From CAWACP01 sp963832965 (lineage in GTDB: Bacteria; Acidobacteriota; Terriglobia; Bryobacterales; Bryobacteraceae), in the NCBI GenBank assembly GCA_963832965.1, contig CAWHVW010000003.1, positions 1,612,001-1,676,000 on the forward strand: a stretch of DNA of 64,000 bases, written 5' to 3'. The notes below the pieces were generated by a model that searched no databases, was not told the DNA's origin, and worked only from the letters and a program-made list of their open reading frames with translations. The position numbers and the translations under genes were made by a program. Of this stretch, positions 17,520-26,165 are shown piece after piece (the stretch's first letter is position 1; each line of letters begins with the position of its first letter).

Positions 17520-19304
17520 GTGGAGCCTCATGCCGAGTATACCCGCGCGCTCGAGGATCGCCGCAACGTCTGCGCGGCCGAGCAACGCCGCTACCGGCGG
17601 ATCGGAAACGCCCGTCTGGCAACTGGAATCGCCGGGGCCGTGGGAGTGTGGCTGGCATTGGGTCAGGCGGTCCTATCGCCCTGGTGGCTGATAGCGCCGG
17701 CGGTTCTGTTTCTGGCTCTGGTCCTGTGGCACCAGGTTGTTTTCGTTCGCCTCAGCGATGCGCGACGCGCCATTGTCTTTTATGAAGGCGGCCTCGCCCG
17801 GCTGGAAGATCGCTGGCAGGGCCGGGGCGAGACCGGTGATCGATTTCGTACCCCGGACCACCTCTACGCGGACGATCTGGACGTCCTGGGCAAGGGCTCG
17901 CTTTACGAGTTTCTGTGCACGGTGCGGACTCCGATGGCCGAGCGGATGCTTGCCGATTGGTTGCTGGAACCAGCCGGCCCGGAAGCGGTGGCGCAACGCC
18001 AACATGCCGTCGCCGAGCTCCGTCCGCACCTTCGGCTTCGGGAAGATCTGTTTCTGGTGGGCGACCTGACGCGCCGCGACGTGGGCTATGGATCGCTGGC
18101 GGCATGGGGAACATCCGAGCCGTTCGTCTTTCCGCGCGCCCTGCGTGTGATTGCGCCGGTTCTCGCTGGCGCCACGGCCTTGCTGGTGGTTTTGTACCTC
18201 GCAGACGTTCTGCCCCTTTGGCCCTTCTTGCTGGCCCTGCTGGTGGAGCTTACGCTCATCTTCAGTCTTCGCGAGCGTGTGAACCGCGTCAGCGAAGCAG
18301 TTGAGGAACCGGCGCGGGCGCTTGATCTGCTGGCGGCCGTCCTGCGGCGATTCGAGCGTGAACGGTTCGAGATGCCCCACCTGCAGGGTCTCCGAGCTGG
18401 ATTCGAAGTTGTAGCCACGCCGGCCTCACGCCATATCCAGGTTTTGGAGCGGTATGCCGCCCGGCTCGACTGGGCGCACAACCAGTTCTTCCTGCCCATT
18501 GCCGCCCTGCTTCTCTGGCGCGAGCAACTGGCCATGGCCATCGAGGTCTGGCGGCGGCAGCATGGCCCGCAACTTGAAGTCTGGCTGGCGAGCGTGGCTG
18601 AGCTGGAGGTGTTGTGCGCGCTGGCTGGCTACGCCTTTGACCACCCGTCCGATCCGTTTCCCGAACTCGTTACCGAGGAGAAAGCTCTTTTTCACGCCGA
18701 GGGAATCGGCCATCCGCTGATGCGTGAGGAGGTGGCCGTTCGCAACGATCTTGTGCTGGGCGACAGCGCCAGGCTGCTCATGGTCAGCGGCTCGAACATG
18801 TCTGGCAAGAGCACGCTGCTGCGCGCCGCCGGCTTGAATGCCGTTCTGGCGCTGGCGGGTGCCCCGGTGCGGGCCCTGCGCCTGCGCCTGTCGCCACTGT
18901 CGCTGGCCGCCTCCATCCGCGTGGTGGATTCGCTCGCCGACGGCCGCTCTCGTTTCCTCGCCGAAATCACCCGGCTTCGGCGAATGATGGATCTGGCCCA
19001 AAGAGACCGCCCGCTCCTTTTCCTGATCGACGAGTTGCTCAGTGGGACCAACTCGCATGACCGCCGGATTGGCGCGGAAGCCGTTCTGCGGGGCTTGATC
19101 GAGCGGGGCGCGATCGGTCTCGCAACCACCCATGACCTCGCCCTTACGGTTATTTCTGAGGCTCTTTCCCCACTGGTGAAAAACGTCCACTTTGCCGATG
19201 TGTTGTATAGCGGCAGCCTGGTCTTCGACTACCGGCTGCAGGAAGGCGTGGTAAACAGCAGTAACGCTCTGGAGCTGATGCGGTCAGTCGGACTGGACGT
19301 TTAG
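17520..19304 (+). CDS. membrane-associated MutS-like ATPase
   Basis: 594 residues. Two hydrophobic hairpins (about residues 28-75 and 200-245) flank a charged segment, then come a helical lever-like region and a MutS domain V ATPase. Walker A is MVSGSNMSGKSTLLRAAG, Walker B is RPLLFLIDELLSGTNSHDR, and the signature region is ADGRSRFLAEITRLR. It lacks the mismatch-recognition domain I. Membrane-anchored MutS relatives of this kind have no known role, and repair should not be assumed. The start is a GTG at 17,520. The divergent Smr gene is its nearest neighbour. Confidence 0.82.
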   Translation: MEPHAEYTRALEDRRNVCAAEQRRYRRIGNARLATGIAGAVGVWLALGQAVLSPWWLIAPAVLFLALVLWHQVVFVRLSDARRAIVFYEGGLARLEDRWQGRGETGDRFRTPDHLYADDLDVLGKGSLYEFLCTVRTPMAERMLADWLLEPAGPEAVAQRQHAVAELRPHLRLREDLFLVGDLTRRDVGYGSLAAWGTSEPFVFPRALRVIAPVLAGATALLVVLYLADVLPLWPFLLALLVELTLIFSLRERVNRVSEAVEEPARALDLLAAVLRRFERERFEMPHLQGLRAGFEVVATPASRHIQVLERYAARLDWAHNQFFLPIAALLLWREQLAMAIEVWRRQHGPQLEVWLASVAELEVLCALAGYAFDHPSDPFPELVTEEKALFHAEGIGHPLMREEVAVRNDLVLGDSARLLMVSGSNMSGKSTLLRAAGLNAVLALAGAPVRALRLRLSPLSLAASIRVVDSLADGRSRFLAEITRLRRMMDLAQRDRPLLFLIDELLSGTNSHDRRIGAEAVLRGLIERGAIGLATTHDLALTVISEALSPLVKNVHFADVLYSGSLVFDYRLQEGVVNSSNALELMRSVGLDV

Positions 19305-19430
19305 GGCGGCAGAATTCGGTGCTTCACCTTGGATTTAATTCGAAGAGCACCGACGGAAGTGGCATTTCACGCCTGGTACGGTATCAGGAGGCGGTTTGTC
19401 CTGGTACACTCAGGCTACTGGTTATTCTGA

Positions 19431-20417
19431 ATGAAGTGCGCGTATTGCGACAATCCGGTTAGCGCATGGCGGGTCATGGCAGGCAGCCGATACTGCTCCA
19501 GCGACCACGAGAAGCGGTTCCTCGCCCGCTCTGCGCGTGCACTACGCGACATGGAAGACATCTATGGGACCCGATCCCTGGCCCAGGAACTGCATCTTAC
19601 GAAAAGGGCCGAACCGGAGATCCGGCGCGCCCAGCCCGGACAGGTAATGACGGTGCTCGGCCTTTTCACAGCGGGTTTCCTCGTGCTGGCAATGCTCGCT
19701 CTGCCTGGTGGAGGATCGTCGTCTCAGCGCACCGCCGCCCCGGATTACATTCTGCATGCCACTCCAAAAGCCGATTTTGCCGCGAGCCTACGCGACAGGC
19801 TGGGCTCTTCGAGTCCAACCACTCTCCACGAGAATTTCGGTTCGGGGCTGGCCGACTGGATTGGCGGCTCGGATAGTTCGTCCACCTGGTCTCGCGCGGG
19901 CGATTACGTCATGCCGGGGAAGTTGCGGTTGTGGCAGCCTTCCACTCACCTTTCGAACTATGAAATGGAATTCCTGGGGCAGATCCAGCGCAAGGGCATG
20001 GGCTGGGCGTTCCGCGCCCCGGACCTCCGAAATTACTATGGCGCCGAACTCCTGATACAGCGGCCGGGGCCCCTGCCAAACGCCAATCTGGTGCGCTTTG
20101 TGGTCCTTAATGGGCGCGAAACCGAGCGGCTGGAGCTACCCCTGCCTCTGACCCTCGATCGCCAGACGGACTACCGCGTTCACGTGAGCGTGCGCGGAGA
20201 TCGTTTTCTCACGTCCGTCAACGGCCAGCTCATCAGTTCCTGGATGGACGCCCGCCTGAGCACCGGTGGTGTTGGGTTCTTCTCGGAATCGGGGGCGCAG
20301 GCGGCGATTAAGTGGGTGAGCGTCTCCGAGCGTGATAGCATGCTGGGCCGTTTTCTCTCGTATTTCTCTATCATCACTCCTCCCTCCTACCCTTCTGCCC
20401 AGGTCCTGGTGCCTTAG
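19431..20417 (+). CDS. membrane-anchored protein with Cys-rich N-terminus and LamG-like domain
   Basis: 328 residues, no firm family. The N-terminus has a possible metal site (MKCAYCDNPVSAWRVMAGSR then YCSSDHEKRF: CxxC...CxxxH). One membrane helix follows at about residues 73-92. The outer part (HENFGSGLADWIGG, KLRLWQPSTHLSNYEMEF, FLTSVNGQLISSWMDARLS, GGVGFFSESGAQAAIKWVSV) looks like the concanavalin/LamG-type sandwich of DUF1080-like proteins. The predicted topology puts the Cys cluster in the cytoplasm and the sandwich in the periplasm. Confidence 0.65.
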   Translation: MKCAYCDNPVSAWRVMAGSRYCSSDHEKRFLARSARALRDMEDIYGTRSLAQELHLTKRAEPEIRRAQPGQVMTVLGLFTAGFLVLAMLALPGGGSSSQRTAAPDYILHATPKADFAASLRDRLGSSSPTTLHENFGSGLADWIGGSDSSSTWSRAGDYVMPGKLRLWQPSTHLSNYEMEFLGQIQRKGMGWAFRAPDLRNYYGAELLIQRPGPLPNANLVRFVVLNGRETERLELPLPLTLDRQTDYRVHVSVRGDRFLTSVNGQLISSWMDARLSTGGVGFFSESGAQAAIKWVSVSERDSMLGRFLSYFSIITPPSYPSAQVLVP

Positions 20418-20521
20418 CGGCGGCCTCTCCGGTAACCATCCTGTTACTGAACTAAGATACAGTATTGCTAATATTTGCGAGCCTTGTTACTCTTCAGTCA
20501 AGGGCTGTTACAGGGGTTGGG

Positions 20522-21625
20522 TTGGACGTTCGCGAGGAAAGTCTAAGACAGATCGAGAGGATTGCCGCAAGTGTCGTTCTGCGCGGATCGGAATCCCTTT
20601 GCAGATTGCTGAGATACCTGGGACGGCAGACGCTGGACAATCCGGGGACCCCAATCCGGGAATATCAGATTGCCACCCAGGTCTTCGGCCGGCCAGCCGA
20701 GTTCGACCCGCGACTCGACTCTACCGTCCGCGTGCAAACCGGGAGGCTTCGAGCCAAACTTGCTGAATATTATCGCGGGGCCGGCGACGGCGACGCCATC
20801 CTGGTGGATATCCCGAAGGGCTCCTATCAGCTCGCGTTTCAACCCCGGCAGGCGCCGGAATTGGCCGCCAGCGACGCGGAGTTGCAAATCGTCGCGGAAA
20901 GGTTGCTGACGCGGCCGGGCCGCCGCCGCCCAATATGGATGATTGCATTTGTGGGCATGACCGCAATAGCCCTCATGCTTGCGATTCTCCTGGTTGTCCG
21001 TTCCAGGCCGGTTCCTGTCCGGCTGCCCGCAAGCCCCGGCGCGTCTCTCGAGACGTTTTGGGGAGGGCTGCTGGTCAGCCCCTCGCGCCCGCTGATGGTG
21101 TTTCGGACCGGTGCCGGCGAGACTCTGGCCATCCACGAACTGGACAGCCTGTTCGCGGCATTCGGGCATTCGGTTCCGGCGAAGCCTCTCGAACAGCTTT
21201 CCCTGGCAGACACGGAGACCAGCGACCTGATTTTCGTGGGGCGTCCGCCGGAGAATGCCGGCTTGCGCGGTTTCCGCTTCGAACCCATCTCGAACGGCCC
21301 GCGCAAGGGTGTGATGGCGATCGTGAACCTGTATCCACTTCCCGGCGAGGCAGGGCAATGGGTACCGGGTCCGGCGCCTGACGACGACTATGCTGTGATT
21401 TCGCTGGAGCCGGGTCCGACTTCGGGCCGTTGGCTGGTGACCTTGTCCGGAACAACCACATTGGGGACCCAGGCGGCCGTCGACTTCGTGTGCCGCAATG
21501 AGGCCATGCGCAGTTTGCTGGAGAGAACCGGGCGAGCGCGCTTCGAAGCGCTGATTCATACCCGAATGCAGGAAGGCGTTCCCGTGGACGAGCGGCTGGT
21601 GCTGGTCCACTCAGCGGACCGGTAG
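20522..21625 (+). CDS. winged-HTH protein with one membrane helix
   Basis: About 367 residues from the TTG at 20,522; another TTG 57 bases upstream is possible. The N-terminal domain (IERIAASVVLRGSESLCRLL, PIREYQIATQVFGRP, RVQTGRLRAKLAEYYRGAG, ILVDIPKGSYQLAF) is the winged-helix type seen in many Acidobacteriota membrane-linked regulators. A single helix follows at about residues 140-162 (the segment IWMIAFVGMTAIALMLAILL), then a 200-residue predicted periplasmic domain I do not recognise. A one-component transmembrane regulator is the likely reading. Confidence 0.65.
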   Translation: MDVREESLRQIERIAASVVLRGSESLCRLLRYLGRQTLDNPGTPIREYQIATQVFGRPAEFDPRLDSTVRVQTGRLRAKLAEYYRGAGDGDAILVDIPKGSYQLAFQPRQAPELAASDAELQIVAERLLTRPGRRRPIWMIAFVGMTAIALMLAILLVVRSRPVPVRLPASPGASLETFWGGLLVSPSRPLMVFRTGAGETLAIHELDSLFAAFGHSVPAKPLEQLSLADTETSDLIFVGRPPENAGLRGFRFEPISNGPRKGVMAIVNLYPLPGEAGQWVPGPAPDDDYAVISLEPGPTSGRWLVTLSGTTTLGTQAAVDFVCRNEAMRSLLERTGRARFEALIHTRMQEGVPVDERLVLVHSADR

Positions 21626-21628
21626 GCT

Positions 21629-22120
21629 TCAGCGTCCTTCGCGGCAAAGCTTCGCGGTCAGCATCCATTTCAGAACGCCGCGCGGTTCCGCCGTGAAACG
21701 GTCGATGAAGATGCGCACGAGTGTGGCTTTCTTGAAATCCACCTGAAGAGTGGGGCAGCCGAGCAAGTACCCCGTGAGCGAGGTAAACAACGGATCGTGG
21801 CCGGAGAGCAGGACGGAATCCACGTCCTTGTGCAGACGGATCTCGTCCCACACGTCGGACGGACTAGCGCCGGGCAGGAGCGTCTTGGTGCGCAGAATGT
21901 CGCCGTGGTATTCGAATACTTCCGCGGCAAGTTCCGCGGTCTGCACGGCGCGCCGGTAGGGGCTGGTGATAATCAACACCGGTGAAACGGCCGCGTTGTT
22001 GTACGCGGTCTCGAGCACTGCTCGGAGTTTACGCCGCCCCTCGCCGGTGATCGCGCGGTCGGCGTCCTTCGCCGGAGGACCTTCTTCGGCGATGGCATGG
22101 CGAAGCAGGTAGATGTCCAC
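21629..22120 (-). CDS. sixA: SixA-like phosphohistidine phosphatase
   Basis: 163 residues of the histidine phosphatase superfamily: the RH motif in DIYLLRHAIAEEG, the arginine in ITSPYRRAVQTAELAAEV, and the second His in LLSGHDPLFTSL. SixA removes phosphate from phosphohistidine in phosphorelay or PTS proteins in the cytoplasm. I chose the GTG at 22,120, which puts the family motif at the very start; an ATG at 22,147 would overlap the divergent gene's leader. Confidence 0.82.
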   Translation of the reverse strand: MDIYLLRHAIAEEGPPAKDADRAITGEGRRKLRAVLETAYNNAAVSPVLIITSPYRRAVQTAELAAEVFEYHGDILRTKTLLPGASPSDVWDEIRLHKDVDSVLLSGHDPLFTSLTGYLLGCPTLQVDFKKATLVRIFIDRFTAEPRGVLKWMLTAKLCREGR

Positions 22121-22163
22121 TACACGACAGCTTACCGCGAGTGTCATACTCGTTTCTTATCCC

Positions 22164-23375
22164 ATGCTTGTTGGCCGCCCGGAACTCGAACGCGCCGCGT
22201 TCTACTTCACCTTTGCGTCGTGCGTTTCTATCCTGTTTTCGATCGCGGTGTCGCAGATTCTGATGGGCGCGGCGCTGGTTCTGCTTCTCGCTTCGCGCGG
22301 AAAGTTGCGCCTGCCGCCCGTTTGGTTGCCGATGCTGGTGTTCATGACCGGAACCGTCGTCTCCTGGTTGCTTTCCGGCAACATGCGGATGGGCCTTCCA
22401 CAAATTCGCAAGTTCTACGTCTGGGTGATTCTATTGTTGGTCTACAGCACGTTCCGCACTCTGCGGGAGGTCCGCTGGACCGTGGCCGCCTGGACCGTGG
22501 TAGTCACCGGTTCGGCGGTCTACAGTTTCATTCAGTTCGCGCAGAAGTATCAGGATGCGATGGATGCGGGATTGGATTTTTATCAGGCCTACGTCGGAAG
22601 CCGCATCACCGGCTTCATGAGCCACTGGATGACCTTCGGCGGCGAAGAGATGGTGGTTCTGTTGTTCCTCGCGGCGTTCCTTTTCTTTGCGCTCGCGTCT
22701 CCGAAGTGGAAAGTGGCTGGCTGGCTTTGTGCCGGGGTGCTGCTGGTCTCCATGGTGCTGGGATTCACGCGCGGAATCTGGCTGGGAACCCTGGCGGGCG
22801 GTCTCTATCTGCTGTGGTTCTGGCGAAAGTGGGCGTTGGCCGTCGTTCCCGTGGCGCTATTGGCGGGAATGGCGGTGGGGCCAGTGCGCGAAAGGATGGT
22901 CTCGCTTTTCCAGCCGCACGGAGAGCGCGATTCGAACGAGTTTCGCATCGTGGTGTGGCGCACGGGACTGGAGATGATTCGCGCACATCCGTGGTTCGGA
23001 TTGGGACCGGAGCAGGTGGGGCCGCAATTGGAAAAGTATGTGCCGCGCGACATCGCCCGCCCGCTGCCCGATGGCTATTATGGCCACCTCCACAATATCT
23101 ATATTCACTACGCCGCCGAACGCGGCATTCCGACCATGCTGGCCATGATGTGGCTGATCGGGAAGGCGCTCTGGGACTTCGCCGCCACGCTTTGGCATCG
23201 GAGGCCAACTGGCGATGCGAGGTTTGTGCTGCACGCCGCGGTTGCGGCGATTATCGGGCTGCTGGTGGTGGGCTGCGTCGAATACAACCTGGGCGATAGC
23301 GAAGTGCTGACGATGTTCCTAACTACGGTTTGCTTCGGGTATTTGGCGAAGGAGACGGCGGAGCTAATGCGCTGA
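22164..23375 (+). CDS. O-antigen ligase/polymerase-like membrane protein
   Basis: 403 residues with ten or so membrane helices and one large periplasmic loop, typical of the Wzy_C/WaaL group. The loop contains NEFRIVVWRTGLEMIRAHPW, the FGLGPEQVG turn, and HLHNIYIHYAAERGIPTML, the H-N-x-[YF] motif of O-antigen ligases. It probably joins or polymerises a lipid-linked glycan at the outer face of the inner membrane. An ATG at 22,113 would add 17 residues but overlaps the divergent sixA start. Confidence 0.82.
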   Translation: MLVGRPELERAAFYFTFASCVSILFSIAVSQILMGAALVLLLASRGKLRLPPVWLPMLVFMTGTVVSWLLSGNMRMGLPQIRKFYVWVILLLVYSTFRTLREVRWTVAAWTVVVTGSAVYSFIQFAQKYQDAMDAGLDFYQAYVGSRITGFMSHWMTFGGEEMVVLLFLAAFLFFALASPKWKVAGWLCAGVLLVSMVLGFTRGIWLGTLAGGLYLLWFWRKWALAVVPVALLAGMAVGPVRERMVSLFQPHGERDSNEFRIVVWRTGLEMIRAHPWFGLGPEQVGPQLEKYVPRDIARPLPDGYYGHLHNIYIHYAAERGIPTMLAMMWLIGKALWDFAATLWHRRPTGDARFVLHAAVAAIIGLLVVGCVEYNLGDSEVLTMFLTTVCFGYLAKETAELMR

Positions 23376-23383
23376 GACCCGCG

Positions 23384-25333
23384 CTACAACCGGAAGAACG
23401 CATGCAAAAACGAGCTCGCCGCGGCCCCCTGGATGATATGGTTTGCCGCAAACGCGCAGCCCCAGGCGAGCGCGGTCATGTAGGTGAACTGAATAATCGG
23501 CCACTTCAGCCCGCCGGTTTCGCGGCGCACCACCGCTATCGTGGACATGCACTGCATGGCGAACGCGAAGAACACCAGCAGCGCCATTGCTCCGCCCACC
23601 GACAGCTCGTGGTGCAGCGCCTGCTGCAATCCAATCGATTGCGACGTGCCCTCCATGCCGTAGATCGCGCCGAGCGTTCCCACAATCACTTCGCGCGCGG
23701 CCAGCGAGCTGATCAGCCCGATGCCGATTTTCCAGTTGAAGCCCAGCGGCGCAATCAGCGGCTCGATGCCATGGCCGATCATCCCGGCCACGCTGTCCTC
23801 GATCTTCGGCGGGTGTCCATTGTGGAAGGGCACGTTCGCCAGCAGCCACAGCACAATAGTCACCGCGAGGATCACCGTGCCCGCGCGGCGCAGGAACACC
23901 ATGGAGCGGTCCACCAGTCGCAGGGCCAGCGAAGTCAGAGTGGGCCAGCGGTAGGGCGGCATCTCCAGCATGAATGGCGCGCTGCCGCTCTTGAGAATCG
24001 TCGACTTGAGAATGCGCGCGGTGAACACGGCGGCGGCGAAGCCGAGCACATAGAGCCCCAGCAGCGCCGCCGACTGGCTGCCCAGGAACGGCCCCAGCAC
24101 CGGACGCTCGCGAATGAACGCGGCGATGATCAGCGTGTAGACGGGCAGGCGAGCCGAACAGGTCATGAACGGGGCGATCATGATGGTGGCGATGCGGTCG
24201 CGCTTGTTCTCGATGGTGCGCGTGGCCATGATCGCGGGGACGGCGCAGGCGTAAGCGGAGAGCAGCGGGATGAACGCTTTCCCTTGCAGGCCGAAGCGGC
24301 GCATGGTGCGGTCGGCAATCAGCGCGGCGCGGGCGAGATAACCGGAATCCTCCAGGATACCGATGAACAGGAACAGGATCAGAATCTGCGGCAGGAACAC
24401 CACCACGGAGCCGACGCCGCTCCAAACTCCATCGATGAGCAGCGATTTCAGCAGCCCCTCGGGAAGCAGCGAGCCGAGCCAGGCGCCGGTGGTTTGAATT
24501 AATATCTGCAAACCGTCCATGATCGGCCGCGCTCCGGCGAAGATCGTCTGGAAAACGGCCCCCACTACCAGCAGGAAAATAAGCGGGCCGAACAGCGGAT
24601 GCAGGAACACACGGTCAAGCCGCCGCGTCCACAGCGGTGGCGCGGGCGCGTGATAGCGGGCCTTTTCGCCCACGCTGGCGGCCCACGTGCGGCATTTCGG
24701 AATGTCCTGAAGAATGGGCAGTTCGAGCAGCGGAGGTTTCGCCTTGAAACGCCCGGCGGCGGTGCCCTGAATGTACTGGAAGACGCGCTCGACCCCTTCC
24801 CCGGTGAATGCGCTCACCAGCGCCACGGGGGCGCCGAGCTGCGCGGCCAACAGCGGAACATCAACTTTGCCGCCACGGGACGACAGGTCGTCAGCCATAT
24901 TGAGAATCACCAGCGTCGGCAGGCGCAGACTGAGAATGGGCGCGGCCAGAATCAGGTGACGCCCAAGGTTAGTGCAATCCAATATCAATAGGACGGCATC
25001 GGGGCGAGGCACGCCGGGCATATCGCCGTTGAGCACGTCGCGGGTGACGCGCTCGTCTTCAGATCGCGCCTCCAGACTGTAGACACCGGGCAGATCCACC
25101 AGCATGATTTCCCGGTCGGATTCGACACGGGCTCGGCCGGTGTGTTGCTCTACGGTGACTCCGGGGAAGTTCGCCACCTTCTGGCGCAGACCGGTTAAGC
25201 GGTTGAATAAAGTGGATTTGCCGGAATTCGGCGGGCCTACAAGGGCGATGACATGGGGACGCGCAATGGAGGAGTCTCCCTCCTGACGAGATAGAATGGC
25301 AACCCCCGCAGAGCCGCCATGGCACTCGCTCAT
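23384..25333 (-). CDS. feoB: ferrous iron transport protein B
   Basis: 649 residues. The N-terminal GTPase domain has G1 (GPPNSGKST), G3 (DLPGVYSLE), G4 (NMAD) and G5 (SAF). The membrane part has the two Gate regions with FMTCSARLPVYTLIIAAFI and FAMQCMSTIAVVRRETGGL. It imports Fe(II) across the inner membrane. The ATG at 25,333 has AAGGAGAT upstream, overlapping the feoA stop; 12 bases separate the two genes, so they are one operon. Confidence 0.95.
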   Translation of the reverse strand: MSECHGGSAGVAILSRQEGDSSIARPHVIALVGPPNSGKSTLFNRLTGLRQKVANFPGVTVEQHTGRARVESDREIMLVDLPGVYSLEARSEDERVTRDVLNGDMPGVPRPDAVLLILDCTNLGRHLILAAPILSLRLPTLVILNMADDLSSRGGKVDVPLLAAQLGAPVALVSAFTGEGVERVFQYIQGTAAGRFKAKPPLLELPILQDIPKCRTWAASVGEKARYHAPAPPLWTRRLDRVFLHPLFGPLIFLLVVGAVFQTIFAGARPIMDGLQILIQTTGAWLGSLLPEGLLKSLLIDGVWSGVGSVVVFLPQILILFLFIGILEDSGYLARAALIADRTMRRFGLQGKAFIPLLSAYACAVPAIMATRTIENKRDRIATIMIAPFMTCSARLPVYTLIIAAFIRERPVLGPFLGSQSAALLGLYVLGFAAAVFTARILKSTILKSGSAPFMLEMPPYRWPTLTSLALRLVDRSMVFLRRAGTVILAVTIVLWLLANVPFHNGHPPKIEDSVAGMIGHGIEPLIAPLGFNWKIGIGLISSLAAREVIVGTLGAIYGMEGTSQSIGLQQALHHELSVGGAMALLVFFAFAMQCMSTIAVVRRETGGLKWPIIQFTYMTALAWGCAFAANHIIQGAAASSFLHAFFRL

Positions 25334-25345
25334 GAGGCCATCTCC

Positions 25346-25657
25346 TTAGGCGGACAGGGCGACGGCGGGGATTCCCGATGGATTGGGCGCTTTTCGGTCG
25401 CGCAGATGCAGACGGGCTGCAGTCTCCCGGCGAAGAGCGATTTCCGAGCCGTCCACACGGAATACGCGCGGGTCGCCACCTGGGGCGGCCATCGCTCGCA
25501 TAATCCGCTGTCCCGGCAAGAAGCCGAGTTCCATCAGGCGTCTGGCGACATCTTTTGGAAGATCGAGCCGATCCAGTACGCCCTCTTCTCCGGGGGTGAG
25601 GTCTTCCAGGCTCCGACGGGTTGGCGTGGCTGGCTTCTTGACACTCAGTTGCATCAT
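25346..25657 (-). CDS. feoA: ferrous iron transport protein A
   Basis: 103 residues. The SH3-like FeoA fold is clear: SLEDLTPGEEGVLDRLDL, RRLMELGFLPGQRIMRAM, GDPRVFRVDGSEIALRRETA. FeoA supports FeoB at the cytoplasmic face. I start at the ATG at 25,657, because a promoter just upstream would put transcription initiation within a few bases of it; an in-frame GTG at 25,681 would lie inside that promoter. Confidence 0.88.
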   Translation of the reverse strand: MMQLSVKKPATPTRRSLEDLTPGEEGVLDRLDLPKDVARRLMELGFLPGQRIMRAMAAPGGDPRVFRVDGSEIALRRETAARLHLRDRKAPNPSGIPAVALSA

Positions 25658-25665
25658 CTGAGACC

Positions 25666-25695
25666 AGTATCCAGCCACCACCGCAAGCTTGTCAA
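25666..25695 (-). promoter_or_regulatory. candidate feoAB promoter
   Basis: On the minus strand, TTGACA (25,690-25,695) and GATACT (25,666-25,671) are separated by 18 bases. Initiation about seven bases downstream would fall at the feoA ATG, giving a leaderless or nearly leaderless message. No ribosome site is visible before feoA. I did not find a convincing Fur or DtxR box, though the upstream stretch to 25,740 is AT-rich. Confidence 0.45.
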
Positions 25696-25744
25696 CAATT
25701 ATCTGAGACTGAACTGGTCCTATATTGTAAAAGTAAGCAAGGTA

Positions 25745-26122
25745 TCAGTTTTCAGTGTCCTGGTCGGGCTTTACCTGGGCATGCCGCAGGGGCTGTCCGG
25801 GCTTGGAGCCGTCGGAAATCTGGATGTTGTTTACCACGCGAACCGCACCGGCGGACTTGGCCATCCGAGTGGCTGCCCCTTTGTGCTGAGGGACCCCGGT
25901 TCTCCCTTCCCAGGTCACCACGCCACCGTGTACCTTCGGCACAAAGCCATCCTTGCCGATCTTCGATTTGGCCAGTTTGGTACGAATCTTCTGCTCGATC
26001 TCGGTGTCGCTGAGCCTCGCGGCGGAGCCAGCCTGTTGAGAAGGCGTAGTTGATCCGGAGGCCGCGCGCAGGCCAGTAAGGGAAGCGAGCATTACAAAGA
26101 AAACCACAAGTAGTTTCTGCAT
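25745..26122 (-). CDS. secreted BON-domain protein
   Basis: 125 residues. A signal peptide (MQKLLVVFFVMLASLTGLRA) precedes one BON domain: LSDTEIEQKIRTKLAKSKI, the central VHGGVVTWEGRTG, then AGAVRVVNNIQIS. BON domains bind phospholipid or other envelope surfaces, as in OsmY. The frame is open upstream of the ATG at 26,122, but that part has no signal or domain and overlaps the next gene. Confidence 0.82.
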   Translation of the reverse strand: MQKLLVVFFVMLASLTGLRAASGSTTPSQQAGSAARLSDTEIEQKIRTKLAKSKIGKDGFVPKVHGGVVTWEGRTGVPQHKGAATRMAKSAGAVRVVNNIQISDGSKPGQPLRHAQVKPDQDTEN

Positions 26123-26165
26123 CGACTGGTTAGTGCGGGAAGGCGGCCAGAAATCGCAGGCGGGG

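Noticed and set aside
23330..24502. 390-codon plus-strand frame opposite feoB
   Set aside because: Antisense to the FeoB membrane domain; very Arg/His/Gln-rich and without domains.
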